From CAZAFC01 sp964484675 (lineage in GTDB: Bacteria; Patescibacteriota; Saccharimonadia; Saccharimonadales; UBA4665): 64,000 nt of DNA. Position 1 is the stretch's first letter; the number at the start of each line of letters is the position of its first letter. Made by a program: the position numbers and the translations under genes. Under the pieces are notes generated by a model, which saw only the letters and a list, made by a program, of their open reading frames with translations, did not search any database and was not told the DNA's origin. The stretch covers positions 151,527 to 215,526 of the forward strand of contig CAZAFC010000002.1 in assembly GCA_964484675.1 (NCBI GenBank), in the 5' to 3' direction. Positions 26,209-35,305 of the stretch are shown in pieces.

Positions 26209-27054
26209 CTAGCGACTGGTGAGAAGAAATAGGCTCGCGAAAGCGATCGCATTTTTGAGTGTGTGCACGCCCACGCCCGCCCAAATGCGGCCGGTTCGCT
26301 CGCGAACGTAGCACAGCACCATCGAAAGCACAAAAGTGTCAAGCCCAGCGACCCAGAGGGCGCCGCCGCTCTTGGCCTCAAGCAGATGTGGCGCGGCAAA
26401 CAATACGCTCGTGACAAGCATAGCCGGAATAAAATGCAGCCGATTGCGCAGTCCGCTAAAAAGCACACCGCGAAACGTAATCTCCTCGACAATTGGCGGC
26501 AGCAGCACCAAACTCACGAAGGCGAGCGCCAGCTGCGGCGCGCCATGGGTGGTCGTGAAGCCAACATCTTGCTGCTGCGTTGTGTCGAGATGAACAAGTC
26601 GCGTGGCTAGCCCCACAACTGCCGCGTAGAGCAAAAAGTAGCTACCGAAACTCCACAGCGCGATGGCGACGTCACGGTACTTGGGCCTGTCGACGCCGAT
26701 AGCGCGCCAGCTCACACCACGCCAGCGCAAAAATTTCCAGACAACGTACAGCCCCAGCGCTTCGCTCGATGCCACGTACACAAATTGCGCCCACGTGGCA
26801 TCGAGCCAATCAATAGAACCGCGCAAATGCGGCGCTAAGCTGTCCGCTATGGCCCACAAAATCAAGGCCACAAGCTGAGCGGCCGCATACACCAAAATCG
26901 CCACCAACACACCCCAGCGCAAGCCCCAATTGGGCGCCAACGCCAGGCCCGTTTTGCCCTGAGCATGCCCGTCCGGCACAACACCTCTATGGCGCGAGTC
27001 TGCGCGAGTCTCGCTGGTCTTGGACGCCTCGGTTATGGCTGAAATTTCTGGCAT
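26209..27054 (-). CDS. CPBP family intramembrane protease
   Basis: 281 residues with about eight membrane helices. The three CPBP/Abi motifs are present: EEITFRG, FAAPHLLE and HTLKNAIAF, carrying the catalytic Glu and metal-binding His. The family includes CAAX prenyl endopeptidases and bacteriocin self-immunity proteins; the role here is unknown. I place the start at ATG 27054, one nucleotide after the rseP stop. A further ATG at 27075 is possible. The order rseP then CPBP suggests two intramembrane proteases expressed together. Confidence 0.85.
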   Translation of the reverse strand: MPEISAITEASKTSETRADSRHRGVVPDGHAQGKTGLALAPNWGLRWGVLVAILVYAAAQLVALILWAIADSLAPHLRGSIDWLDATWAQFVYVASSEALGLYVVWKFLRWRGVSWRAIGVDRPKYRDVAIALWSFGSYFLLYAAVVGLATRLVHLDTTQQQDVGFTTTHGAPQLALAFVSLVLLPPIVEEITFRGVLFSGLRNRLHFIPAMLVTSVLFAAPHLLEAKSGGALWVAGLDTFVLSMVLCYVRERTGRIWAGVGVHTLKNAIAFASLFLLTSR

Positions 27055-27055
27055 A

Positions 27056-28249
27056 TCAGAGGAATCGCTTAACATCAACGATCGTAATCACCACTATCAA
27101 ACCAAAAAGCGCCATAAAACTAATGCCGACCACTCGATCTTCAAACTCCTCAGTGAGCGGCTTCCTGAGGACGCGGGCAATGAGCAGCAAAAAGAGCCGT
27201 CCACCGTCAAGCGCCGGAATCGGCAACACGTTCATGATAGCGAGGGTCAGCGAAATAATCGCGATAATCATCAGCACATACTGGAACCCAAGCGAGCTGC
27301 TGTCTTTGAGAATCACGAAAATGCCGACTGGCCCAGAGACATTATCGCCTGCCGAGGAAAAACGCGCCTTTGCCTGGTGCCGTGTATGCGCGCTCGGGCT
27401 AATCGATTCAGCAATGCCACGCGCTACATTGGACAGCGAACTGCCCAGGCCCTTACACGTGAGCACCGTAAATTGCTTGATCGTACCCACGGCCACAAGC
27501 GGTGCCGACCACGTGGCACGCGCCAGCTGCACATTGGTCGGCGCGATACCGAGGTAGCCTTTCGGCTGCGAAGTATGCTCGCTGGCTGCCACCGCTTGTT
27601 GCGACAGAAGCGTGAGCGTGGCCGTTCGGATTTGGCCGTCACGCTGATAGGTAAGACGAACTGTTTGGCCGGCAAATCGCTGCGTGATTGCGGGCAGATT
27701 TTGCGTGCCTTTGATCGCCGCAACCGGTTGCCCGGGCAGACCGATCGAAATAAGCTCATCGCGCGGCTGCAATCCCGCTCGCGCTGCGGGTGAGCCATTC
27801 TGCGCATACCCCACCAACACCTTGGCATTCACTACTTTCGTATCACTCCGAATGGCAAATTGATTGTCCACCAACTGCGGCATTCCCCACCACGCAAGCA
27901 GCGTAAATAACACAAAAGCCGCCAGCAGGTTCATGCCTACGCCAGCCAGCATAATCTTCGTCTTGACAGCGGTGGATGCAGCACCAAAGCTGCCCTTTTC
28001 CGTGTCGGCATCATGCTCGCCCTTGAGCTTCACGAAGCCACCGATCGGTAACCAGTTCAAGCTAAAGATAAATCCAGATCGGCCGCGGCGGCCGCGAACT
28101 TTGCGGCTCCACGCGCGCGGCGGAAAACCGACACCAAATTCCTCGGCCACGACACCGTTGCGGCGCGCCACAAAGAAATGCCCGAGCTCATGCACCACCA
28201 CAAGCCCGACAAACAAAATGAGTCCCACAATCAGAAAAACTACCGACAC
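27056..28249 (-). CDS. rseP: Site-2 protease, M50 family (RseP/RasP)
   Basis: 397 residues. HELGH at residues 20-24 in the first membrane helix and a late NVLPIPALDGGRL motif form the zinc site. A PDZ domain (about 130-215) lies between, and four membrane segments are predicted. It cleaves transmembrane substrates such as anti-sigma factors or leftover signal peptides. The start is GTG at 28249 with AGGTGGAG upstream. It is downstream of frr as in many bacteria, but pyrH, uppS, cdsA and dxr of that usual cluster are missing. Confidence 0.93.
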   Translation of the reverse strand: MSVVFLIVGLILFVGLVVVHELGHFFVARRNGVVAEEFGVGFPPRAWSRKVRGRRGRSGFIFSLNWLPIGGFVKLKGEHDADTEKGSFGAASTAVKTKIMLAGVGMNLLAAFVLFTLLAWWGMPQLVDNQFAIRSDTKVVNAKVLVGYAQNGSPAARAGLQPRDELISIGLPGQPVAAIKGTQNLPAITQRFAGQTVRLTYQRDGQIRTATLTLLSQQAVAASEHTSQPKGYLGIAPTNVQLARATWSAPLVAVGTIKQFTVLTCKGLGSSLSNVARGIAESISPSAHTRHQAKARFSSAGDNVSGPVGIFVILKDSSSLGFQYVLMIIAIISLTLAIMNVLPIPALDGGRLFLLLIARVLRKPLTEEFEDRVVGISFMALFGLIVVITIVDVKRFL

Positions 28250-28293
28250 TTGCTTGACTCCACCTGAGTTTTCATTCCTTTATATTGTAGCAG

Positions 28294-28845
28294 CTAGATC
28301 GTCATGATCTCAGTTTCTTTGGCCTTGGCGACCGCCTCGATCTCAGTGCGCACACCATTCAAGCTGTCGTCAATCTGTTTTTCGAGCCGCTTGGCGTCGT
28401 CTTCACCAATATGCTTTTCTTTTTTGGCGGTGGCAATCGCACCCAGTGCGTCGTGGCGAACATTGCGCAAGCGGACCATGGTCTCTTCGACTTTGCCACT
28501 GAGCACTTTAGTGAATTCGCGGCGACGCTCTTCATTGAGCGGCGGAACCGGCACACGCACAACCCGGCCGTCGTCGCTCGGATTCAGCCCCAAACTCGGA
28601 TTATCGCGAATCGCGCTAGCAATTGCCTGTAAATTCCCCGGATCAAACGGCGTCACCTGTAACAGCTGCGCTTCGGGTGCCGTAACATTGGCAACTTGAT
28701 TCAGCGGCATTGGCGAACCATACGCCATCACCGTCACACCATCGAGCATGCCGGCATGCGCCCGGCCCGTGCGTACCTTTTTGGCCTCGTCCTTAAAAAA
28801 CTCCAGCGCCTGCTTCATATTATCTTGATACTGCTTGATGTCCAT
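28294..28845 (-). CDS. frr: Ribosome recycling factor
   Basis: 183 residues, family length. The three-helix/beta domain layout is evident (EFFKDEAKKVRTGRAHAGMLDG, PFDPGNLQAI, VPVPPLNEERRREFTKVL). It splits post-termination ribosomes together with EF-G. It has its own promoter (TATAAT at 28889-28894) just downstream of the tsf terminator, with a leader of about 35 nt. Confidence 0.97.
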   Translation of the reverse strand: MDIKQYQDNMKQALEFFKDEAKKVRTGRAHAGMLDGVTVMAYGSPMPLNQVANVTAPEAQLLQVTPFDPGNLQAIASAIRDNPSLGLNPSDDGRVVRVPVPPLNEERRREFTKVLSGKVEETMVRLRNVRHDALGAIATAKKEKHIGEDDAKRLEKQIDDSLNGVRTEIEAVAKAKETEIMTI

Positions 28846-28888
28846 GTCCGTCTCGCTTTCTGCTTACCGATTGCCGGTCGTTACGTTT

Positions 28889-28894
28889 ATTATA
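28889..28894 (-). promoter_or_regulatory. -10 hexamer for frr
   Basis: TATAAT on the minus strand directly abuts the tsf terminator hairpin, so terminator and promoter are packed together. Confidence 0.55.
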
Positions 28895-28895
28895 G

Positions 28896-28927
28896 CAAAA
28901 TCGCCCCAGAAAATGAGGCGATTTTTG
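28896..28927 (-). terminator. Hairpin terminator after tsf
   Basis: A 9-bp stem (AAAATCGCC/GGCGATTTT) with an 11-nt loop and a U-rich end on the minus strand, about 135 nt after the tsf stop. Confidence 0.7.
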
Positions 28928-29060
28928 AACTTATTGTCAGCACGCCCGTTCAGACAGACATGGCGCGCAGGTTTCCATTGAACCTCTCAAAGCTCGGGCG
29001 GCCAAGCAGCTGCGTGTTGAGCAAAGAGCTGTTGAGATACAAAAAGCAAAGCGCAGTTAT

Positions 29061-29660
29061 CTACGCTTCGACTTCGCCGATTGCCATGCGGTTGAAGCGA
29101 CGAACAACGAGGTTCTCGCCCATCTGCGCGATGGTTTCTTTTACATAGTCGCCCACGGTTTGGTCGGGGTTTTTGATGTACGGCTGGTCGAGCAAGCATC
29201 GCTCGGCAAAGTATTTCTTGGCCATGCCGTCGACAATTTGCGGCACCATCGCTTCGGGCTTGCCTTCGGCCTTGACCTTTTCGGTAAACTCAGCGACAGC
29301 GCGCTCGCGCTCGGCCTCAGGCACCTGATCGCTCGTGACGTACAATGGCGCCGAAGCAGCGATGTGCATGGCAATGTTTTTCACAAAGTCGGTGAATTTT
29401 TCGTTGCGAGCCACAAAGTCAGTTTCGCAGTTCACCTCGAGCAATACGCCAATTCGGCCGTCGTGCACGTAGCTGCTGATGAGCCCGGCACGTGCTTCGC
29501 GAGCGGCGCTCTTTTCGGCTTTGGTGAGGCCTTTTTTGCGCATCTCAGCGAGTGCTTTATCGAAGTCACCTTCGGCAGCTTCGAGTGCGCGCTTGGCGTC
29601 GGTCATGCCCACGCCAGTCAGCTCGCGCAAGCGCTTAATTTCTGCAATATCAATGGTCAT
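29061..29660 (-). CDS. tsf: Translation elongation factor Ts
   Basis: 199 residues: an N-terminal UBA-like part with LTGVGMTDAKRAL, then the core domain (VLLEVNCETDFVARNEKF). It exchanges GDP for GTP on EF-Tu. It is shorter than E. coli EF-Ts (283), matching the compact Thermus-like form with one core domain half. It is downstream of rpsB with a 41-nt gap. Confidence 0.96.
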   Translation of the reverse strand: MTIDIAEIKRLRELTGVGMTDAKRALEAAEGDFDKALAEMRKKGLTKAEKSAAREARAGLISSYVHDGRIGVLLEVNCETDFVARNEKFTDFVKNIAMHIAASAPLYVTSDQVPEAERERAVAEFTEKVKAEGKPEAMVPQIVDGMAKKYFAERCLLDQPYIKNPDQTVGDYVKETIAQMGENLVVRRFNRMAIGEVEA

Positions 29661-29701
29661 TTCTCGTGTCCTTTCTTTGGCGCCTTTTGCGCGTAACTTA
29701 G

Positions 29702-30445
29702 TTAGGCTTTAGCTTCGTCTTTGTCAGGAGTTGTGGCAGCGGCTGATTTGGCGTGCTTGGCTTGGCCGGCTTCGACCGCCTGCTGCACGTAGTCAGCGAT
29801 CAGCTGGATCGCCTTCAGCGCATCATCGTTGCCAGGAATTGCGAAGTCGACAAGAGTCGGATCGGCATTGGTGTCTACCAAACCAACTGTTTTGAGATCG
29901 AGCTTGCGGGCCTCGGCCAAGGCGTTGGCATCGCTTACGATGTCGAAGATAAACACGGCGCCAGGACGTGGCACCATGTTCTTGATGCCGCCGTACAGCC
30001 GATTCATTTCTTCAATTTCTTCTTGGAAGCGCTGCACCTCGAGCTTGTTGTATTTGTGCACCAGCTCACCTGATTCCATCTTGGCTTCAAGATCTTTGAG
30101 GCGCTTCACGCGGCCGCTAATGGTGTTCCAGTTGGTGAGCATGCCGCCGAGCCAGCGCTCGGTCACGTATGGCATCTTGGTGTTTTCGGCCAGCTGTTTG
30201 ACAATGTCCTGCGCCTGGCGCTTGGTGCCGACGAACAGCACTTGCTTGCCTTCGCCAACGGTACGAGCCAAGAAATCAAGCGCGTCGTTCAGCCCCTCGA
30301 CCGTCTTGGTAAGGTCAATAATGTGGCTGCCGCCTCGCTTGCTGTGGATAAATGGCGCCATCTTGGGGTGCCACCGGCTCGTCTTGTGGCCGAAATGCGC
30401 GCCCGATTCCAAAAGTTTTTTGATGTCTACATCAACAGTAGCCAT
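29702..30445 (-). CDS. rpsB: 30S ribosomal protein uS2
   Basis: 247 residues (KLLESGAHFGHKTSRWHPKM, FVGTKRQAQDIV, PGAVFIFDI). The C-terminus carries an Ala/Lys-rich tail. AGAAAGGA precedes the ATG. The leader, from a TACAAT near 30540, is about 90 nt and contains a GGATATATCC palindrome near 30505; ribosomal protein leader regulation is possible but unproven. Confidence 0.97.
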   Translation of the reverse strand: MATVDVDIKKLLESGAHFGHKTSRWHPKMAPFIHSKRGGSHIIDLTKTVEGLNDALDFLARTVGEGKQVLFVGTKRQAQDIVKQLAENTKMPYVTERWLGGMLTNWNTISGRVKRLKDLEAKMESGELVHKYNKLEVQRFQEEIEEMNRLYGGIKNMVPRPGAVFIFDIVSDANALAEARKLDLKTVGLVDTNADPTLVDFAIPGNDDALKAIQLIADYVQQAVEAGQAKHAKSAAATTPDKDEAKA

Positions 30446-30575
30446 ATGGTGTCCTTTCTCTTCGCTTGGGTGCCCGAGGCGCGCCTACACAGCCATCGCC
30501 CGAGAGGATATATCCCAAACTGCTTCATTAATTACCCGCCTATTGTAACAGATAAGTGCCCCGAGATGCAAACAG

Positions 30576-31385
30576 TCAATTGCCACAGCAACGCTTGTAC
30601 TTCTTGCCACTCCCACAAGGGCATGGACCCTTTCTTCGGATAGAAGCATAGTTTGGCCGACACTGCTCTTCTGGGATAAATGATACATCCCCAATGTTGA
30701 TGGAAACTGATGTGATGGTGTTTTTTGATTTCAGCATGCCCGCTTGATACCTGTCTGGCAAGAACGTTCGAAGAATCTCGTGCGCTATTTGGCGGATACA
30801 GACAAAACCTATGCCTTCAACATCGAACCAATCGCTCCCGTTGTGACTATATGTCCAGCCCAATGAATTACGCTTGGTAAGATCCATGTAGTCAGCCGAG
30901 AGACCAGGATCAACATGAGCGCCTCCATCCTGATTTGCCACGCGGCGAATCAACCATTCTCTGTTGAATGTATTTCCTTTTGAATCCTCAATTATCGGCT
31001 CCTCCCAGTAGTCAGCAAAACCTGTCTCTCGTGGTAAGTACCCTGGAAGGTCGTCAAAATGAGGATCATAACATCCTGGCGAACCATCAGTTGATATTCG
31101 CAGTGAAGCAAGTGCCACAAATGGCGTAATCCTAGTAACGCCCGGCGAGGTTTTATAATGTTTAGCCGTATCAAAAAACTTATGAGATTGTAGGCCCAGC
31201 TGATGCAATAGTCCGCGACTACCTCCAGACGGATTATCGTGGAGCAATAATCTTAGCTTGGCAGCCATTGCTTTCGCCGCATAGGGTTTGCCCGAATCAT
31301 AAGTCCTTGTATCGACCAGAAGTAAATCAAGCTGCTGCTCGAGCTCTAGCCCCAACTCTTCCTTTGTCTTGATGACTCTTTCCAT
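30576..31385 (-). CDS. SEC-C motif protein, function unknown
   Basis: 269 residues. The C-terminal 20 residues are a SEC-C zinc motif (CPCGSGKKYKRCC), as in SecA tails and many stand-alone proteins. The rest (about 1-245) has no motif I know; it carries several Trp/Tyr/Asp-rich stretches. Base use is visibly more A+T-rich than in neighbouring genes, suggesting transfer. It has its own promoter (31397-31426) and faces bL31 divergently. Confidence 0.75.
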   Translation of the reverse strand: MERVIKTKEELGLELEQQLDLLLVDTRTYDSGKPYAAKAMAAKLRLLLHDNPSGGSRGLLHQLGLQSHKFFDTAKHYKTSPGVTRITPFVALASLRISTDGSPGCYDPHFDDLPGYLPRETGFADYWEEPIIEDSKGNTFNREWLIRRVANQDGGAHVDPGLSADYMDLTKRNSLGWTYSHNGSDWFDVEGIGFVCIRQIAHEILRTFLPDRYQAGMLKSKNTITSVSINIGDVSFIPEEQCRPNYASIRRKGPCPCGSGKKYKRCCGN

Positions 31386-31396
31386 CTCAAATATGA

Positions 31397-31426
31397 ATAA
31401 TAGCGCCTACTCTCGCAATAGTGCAA
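31397..31426 (-). promoter_or_regulatory. Promoter for the SEC-C gene
   Basis: TTGCAC (31421-31426), 18-nt spacer, TATTAT (31397-31402) on the minus strand, ending 11 nt before the ATG at 31385. Confidence 0.55.
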
Positions 31427-31437
31427 GGAGCAAACTC

Positions 31438-31466
31438 TTTACATTCGGTCGGAAAACAGATACAAT
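31438..31466 (+). promoter_or_regulatory. Promoter for rpmE
   Basis: TTTACA (31438-31443), 17-nt spacer, TACAAT (31461-31466). Only 10 nt separate the -10 from the ATG, so the leader would be 3-4 nt. Confidence 0.6.
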
Positions 31467-31476
31467 ACTTTGGATT

Positions 31477-31839
31477 ATGAAGAAAGAGCTACACCCACAA
31501 AATTATCGGCCGGTTGTGTTCCAGGATTTGAACAACGATTTTAAATTCCTGACGCGTTCGACGGTCGCCAGCGACGAAACTATTAAATGGGAAGACGGCA
31601 ACGAATATCCACTCGTGAAAGTACATATCACCAGCGCCTCGCACCCATTCTTTACCGGTGAAGAGCGCGTGCTCGACATCGAAGGCCGCGTTGACAAGTT
31701 CAAGGCCCGCGCTAAGGCTGCTGCCGAAGCCCGCGAAAAGCGCGCCAACGCTGCCAAAAAAGAAGCCGCCCGCAAAGCTGCCAAGGCTGCAAAGCCCGAG
31801 AAGATTACTCCTGCGCCAGCTGCCGCCAAAAAGAGCTAG
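31477..31839 (+). CDS. rpmE: 50S ribosomal protein bL31, type B (no zinc Cys)
   Basis: 120 residues. The first 80 match type B bL31 (MKKELHPQNYRPVVFQD, FLTRSTV, EYPLVKVHITSASHPFFTG) and lack the CxxC zinc pair. An Ala/Lys/Glu-rich, helix-prone tail of about 35 residues is added. I start at ATG 31477; an earlier in-frame start at 31369 would overlap the promoters. Confidence 0.93.
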   Translation: MKKELHPQNYRPVVFQDLNNDFKFLTRSTVASDETIKWEDGNEYPLVKVHITSASHPFFTGEERVLDIEGRVDKFKARAKAAAEAREKRANAAKKEAARKAAKAAKPEKITPAPAAAKKS

Positions 31840-31851
31840 CTAGACTTTAAG

Positions 31852-31892
31852 CAATAAACCGTTTGGGCACGTATGCTTGAACGGTTTTATTG
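31852..31892 (+). terminator. Hairpin terminator after rpmE
   Basis: A long stem (CAATAAACCGTTTGGGC with its partner through AACGGTTTTATTG, including G-U pairs and one bulge) around a 6-nt loop. Confidence 0.7.
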
Positions 31893-32030
31893 TTGGGAAT
31901 TGTCACCCGCCGCCTCCACGCCGTGCAAGTAAAAACCGCTCAGCATGGTCGCCATACGCAGCCAGGCAAAAGAGTCACATATGAGTGGCAGCGCTCGCAC
32001 CAAACAACAGCCAGAATCAGCAAAATACGA

Positions 32031-32036
32031 TATACT
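32031..32036 (+). promoter_or_regulatory. -10 hexamer for prfA
   Basis: TATACT ends 10 nt before ATG 32047, leaving at most a 3-4 nt leader. Confidence 0.5.
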
Positions 32037-32046
32037 AGCACCAGAT

Positions 32047-33105
32047 ATGGAACAAAAAGAACAGCAATTGCGCGAAGAGCTTAAGCAGCTGGAGGCGCAA
32101 CTCAGCGATCCAGCGATTTTCAGTTCGAAGGAATACCCCAAACTGGCCAAGCGACGCCAAGCGCTTGAAACGGTGGTCGATCTTTTTGACGAGCGCAAAC
32201 AACTCCTGCAAAATGAGCAAGAATCGCGCGAGCTAGCAAAGAGCGGCGACGCCGAGCTCGCGGAGCTGGCCCAAACTGATCTGGCGGACATTGCCACGCG
32301 GCTCACGATCAACGAAGATCGCTTGCGCGAAGAGCTCACACCCAAAGATCCGAACGACGACCGCGACGTGGTCGTTGAAATCCGTGCCGCCGCTGGTGGT
32401 GACGAAGCGAGCTTGTTTGCGGCCGACCTGTACCGCATGTACATCCGCTGGGCGGAGCGGCATCGTTACAAAACCGAGCTGGTGAGCGAGGCGCCGAGCG
32501 AAGTCGGCGGTTTTAAGGAAATTATTTTTGAGGTGCACGGCGAAGACATCTACAAGCAGCTCAAATTCGAGGCCGGCGTGCACCGCGTGCAGCGCGTGCC
32601 GTCTACCGAAAGCCAGGGGCGCATCCACACGTCCACCGCCACCGTGAGCGTGCTGCCGGAAGCCGAAGAAACCGACATCGAGATCAATCCGAGCGACTTG
32701 CGCATCGACGTCTATCGCAGTTCCGGCCACGGTGGCCAGAGCGTGAACACCACCGACTCGGCCGTGCGCATTACCTACCTGCCTACCGGCATGGTCGTGA
32801 CTTGCCAAGACGAAAAATCTCAGATCAAAAATAAGGAAAAAGCTATGGGCGTGCTGCGCTCGCGTCTGCTCGCGCTCAAAATCGAAGAAGAGCAAAAACA
32901 GCTCAGCGACTCGCGCAAGAAACTTATCGGCTCCGGCGATCGCTCCGAAAAGATCCGCACCTACAACTTTCCGCAAGACCGCATTACCGATCATCGCATT
33001 GGCTACTCGCGCAGCAATATCCCCGGCGCGCTGAATGGTGAAATCGACGATCTTATTGAACAGCTGCAGTCGTTTGAGCGCCAGCTGCTCAACGCGGAAG
33101 CATAA
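32047..33105 (+). CDS. prfA: Peptide chain release factor 1
   Basis: 352 residues from MEQKEQQLREELKQL. The RF1 stop-reading P-x-T motif is PST in RVPSTESQGRIHTS and the catalytic loop is GHGGQSVN (Q231). RF1 reads UAA/UAG. An upstream in-frame extension exists but would cross the promoter. prmC, which methylates this Gln, follows after 6 nt. Confidence 0.96.
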   Translation: MEQKEQQLREELKQLEAQLSDPAIFSSKEYPKLAKRRQALETVVDLFDERKQLLQNEQESRELAKSGDAELAELAQTDLADIATRLTINEDRLREELTPKDPNDDRDVVVEIRAAAGGDEASLFAADLYRMYIRWAERHRYKTELVSEAPSEVGGFKEIIFEVHGEDIYKQLKFEAGVHRVQRVPSTESQGRIHTSTATVSVLPEAEETDIEINPSDLRIDVYRSSGHGGQSVNTTDSAVRITYLPTGMVVTCQDEKSQIKNKEKAMGVLRSRLLALKIEEEQKQLSDSRKKLIGSGDRSEKIRTYNFPQDRITDHRIGYSRSNIPGALNGEIDDLIEQLQSFERQLLNAEA

Positions 33106-33111
33106 GACGAC

Positions 33112-33921
33112 ATGACCGTCGGCGATTTTTTGTCAGCGAAAACAGCCCAACTCGCAGCTGCCGGCATTGAAACACCTCGGCTTGACTGCCTTGTATTACT
33201 CGAGGAGGTGCTGGCTCAGTCACGAGCTTCGCTGCTCGCTCACCTCGATATGCCACTCGCTCCTGAGCAATCCAACCAACTCGAAACATGCGTTGCGCGT
33301 CGCCAAAGGCACGAGCCGCTGGCGTACATCCGTGGACATGCAGCGTTTTATGGGCGCGATTTTTTGGTCAATGCCGATGTGCTGGTGCCCCGCCCCGAAA
33401 GCGAGCAGATCATCACTTTACTTAAGACCTTGCCCCAAACGCGCAACCCAACGATTGCCGACATTGGTACCGGCTCGGGTTGCCTAGCAATTTCTGCGGC
33501 GCTAGAACTATCGGCAGCGCAAGTCGACGGATACGATATCAGTCCCTCAGCGCTTGTCGTCGCCCGCCAAAATACCGCGGCGCTCGGCGCACACGTCGAG
33601 TTCTACCAGGGAAATTTGCTCACCGATCTTCAACAAAAGCATTACAATGTGCTGCTCGCAAATCTTCCGTATGTGCCGGAACATGGCCCCGTCAATCAGG
33701 CAACGAGTTTTGAGCCGAGTCTCGCACTCTTCGCGGGCAGCGACGGACTTGACGCGTTGCGCGCTTTTTGGCAGCAAGTCGCTACTTTGGCGCACAAGCC
33801 CAACCACATCTTAACCGAATCAATACCAAGCCAACATCATACTGTGGCGCTTATGGCCCGCACCAGTGGCTTTGCGCTTGAGCGGCGCGAAGGCTACATC
33901 CAGGTATTTGCTGCGATTTGA
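33112..33921 (+). CDS. prmC: Release factor glutamine methyltransferase
   Basis: 269 residues: an N-terminal five-helix domain (about 1-80) and a SAM domain with IADIGTGSGCLAI and the catalytic loop NLPYVP (N184), where most HemK/PrmC proteins have NPPY. It N5-methylates the Gln of GGQ in RF1 and RF2. Coupled to prfA, the common arrangement. Confidence 0.92.
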   Translation: MTVGDFLSAKTAQLAAAGIETPRLDCLVLLEEVLAQSRASLLAHLDMPLAPEQSNQLETCVARRQRHEPLAYIRGHAAFYGRDFLVNADVLVPRPESEQIITLLKTLPQTRNPTIADIGTGSGCLAISAALELSAAQVDGYDISPSALVVARQNTAALGAHVEFYQGNLLTDLQQKHYNVLLANLPYVPEHGPVNQATSFEPSLALFAGSDGLDALRAFWQQVATLAHKPNHILTESIPSQHHTVALMARTSGFALERREGYIQVFAAI

Positions 33922-34018
33922 GCAAGAATTATCTGGCCGGAAAGCTTTGATCTACTCCGGGCTACAACCGTACAAGTTTTAAGAACGTCGCTTTTTGTGC
34001 TGGAAGGTGCCAGTGGGA

Positions 34019-35296
34019 CTAACCGGCCGGCGCAACCCCAAGTGTCACATTGGCCGTAATCGTCTTGCCGCCTCGAATTATCGTGAGCGTCACCGTATCG
34101 CCCACGGCGTGTTTATCGAGAATCGCCGTCAAACTCTGGTTATTGTCGATGGTATCGCTGCCGACCTTCGTAATGATGTCGCCCTCTTTCAAGCCAGCTT
34201 TTGCTGCTGGGCCGCCAGGCACAATCGACGGCTGGCCGGTGATACTGGCCGGCGCAATGTACGCCCCATTGTTCACGCTCAAGTTATATTGCGATGCAAC
34301 GTCAGCCGTAATTGGCACGTAGAGCACGCCAAGATATGGGCGCTGGAGCTTGCCATTTTGCTCAACACTTTGGATGAGTCCGGAAACATCGTCGATCGGG
34401 ATTGCGAAACCAATATTCTGTGCGCCGCCAGCAATCGCCGTATTAATACCGATGACTTCGCCGTCCAAATTGACGAGCGGACCGCCCGAGTTGCCTTCGT
34501 TAATCGCCGCGTCTGTCTGAAAAAGATCGTCCAAGTTCTCGCTGTCCGAGCCGCCGTCGCTTGCCTGCACGCTGCGGCCATGGCCAGAAATAATTCCCGA
34601 AGTCACGGTGTTTTGGAACTGTCCCAGCGCGTTGCCAATCGCTACCACCGAATCACCAATCTGCATCTTGCTCGATTGACCAATCTGGGCCGGCACCAGT
34701 TTTTTGCCGTTGGTATTTGTAATTTTCAGGAACGCTATGTCGAGCGTATCGTTGCTGCTCGTGCGGCCCACAACCTGCACGTTCTTGTACAGTGTGCCAT
34801 CAGACAGTGTCACATTAACATTGGTCGTACCAGCCGGCACAACGTGTCGATTGGTAATAATCAATCCGTCCGCGGAAATAATAATACCCGTGCCAGCACT
34901 CTCTTGCTGTGACTGTTGGCTAGTGCCAAAGAAGCTATCCACTGATGTTGTGGTGCCGGTACTATCAATCGAAACCACGCTTGCGCCTACTGTTTTTGCA
35001 ATATTGCTAATGAGCTGCCCTTGGGTTTTGAGCACCACTTGTTGCTGATGGGTTGTCACATTGGCGTCACCTGCGTTGCGGCCACCCAGCCAACCGCCCA
35101 AAAATCCCATTGAACCACTAATCACAAACAAAAAAGCTATTGCCAGAATCTTCACGCGAGCATGGTCGACGTGATATGTCATTTCTGAAATGCGTGGAGA
35201 TTTAGGTAGGCCTTCGTGTTGCTCGAGCGCTGCCGGGGACGCACTTTCGGCCGATTTGGCTTTTTTTGGTTCTTCAAAATCAGATGGATCCATCAT
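34019..35296 (-). CDS. htrA: HtrA/DegP-type serine protease with one PDZ domain
   Basis: 425 residues: a cytoplasmic tail (about 1-50), a membrane anchor (about 50-75), a trypsin-like domain with NRHVV (His), TLDIAFLKI (Asp) and EGNSGGPL (S270), and a C-terminal PDZ domain (about 325-420). It is an extracellular quality-control protease. AAGGAGGG precedes paired ATGs at 35296 and 35293. It lies 9 nt after the membrane protein gene in the LCP operon. Confidence 0.93.
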   Translation of the reverse strand: MMDPSDFEEPKKAKSAESASPAALEQHEGLPKSPRISEMTYHVDHARVKILAIAFLFVISGSMGFLGGWLGGRNAGDANVTTHQQQVVLKTQGQLISNIAKTVGASVVSIDSTGTTTSVDSFFGTSQQSQQESAGTGIIISADGLIITNRHVVPAGTTNVNVTLSDGTLYKNVQVVGRTSSNDTLDIAFLKITNTNGKKLVPAQIGQSSKMQIGDSVVAIGNALGQFQNTVTSGIISGHGRSVQASDGGSDSENLDDLFQTDAAINEGNSGGPLVNLDGEVIGINTAIAGGAQNIGFAIPIDDVSGLIQSVEQNGKLQRPYLGVLYVPITADVASQYNLSVNNGAYIAPASITGQPSIVPGGPAAKAGLKEGDIITKVGSDTIDNNQSLTAILDKHAVGDTVTLTIIRGGKTITANVTLGVAPAG

Positions 35297-35305
35297 TCCC
35301 TCCTT

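Noticed and set aside
8001..28249. UGA recoding (Gly) as in SR1/Gracilibacteria
   Set aside because: Several genes end naturally at TGA in conserved positions (ftsE, rseP, the LCP gene), and prfB encodes an RF2.
30341..30349. TGTGGATAA inside rpsB as a DnaA box
   Set aside because: Lies within conserved coding sequence and stands alone.
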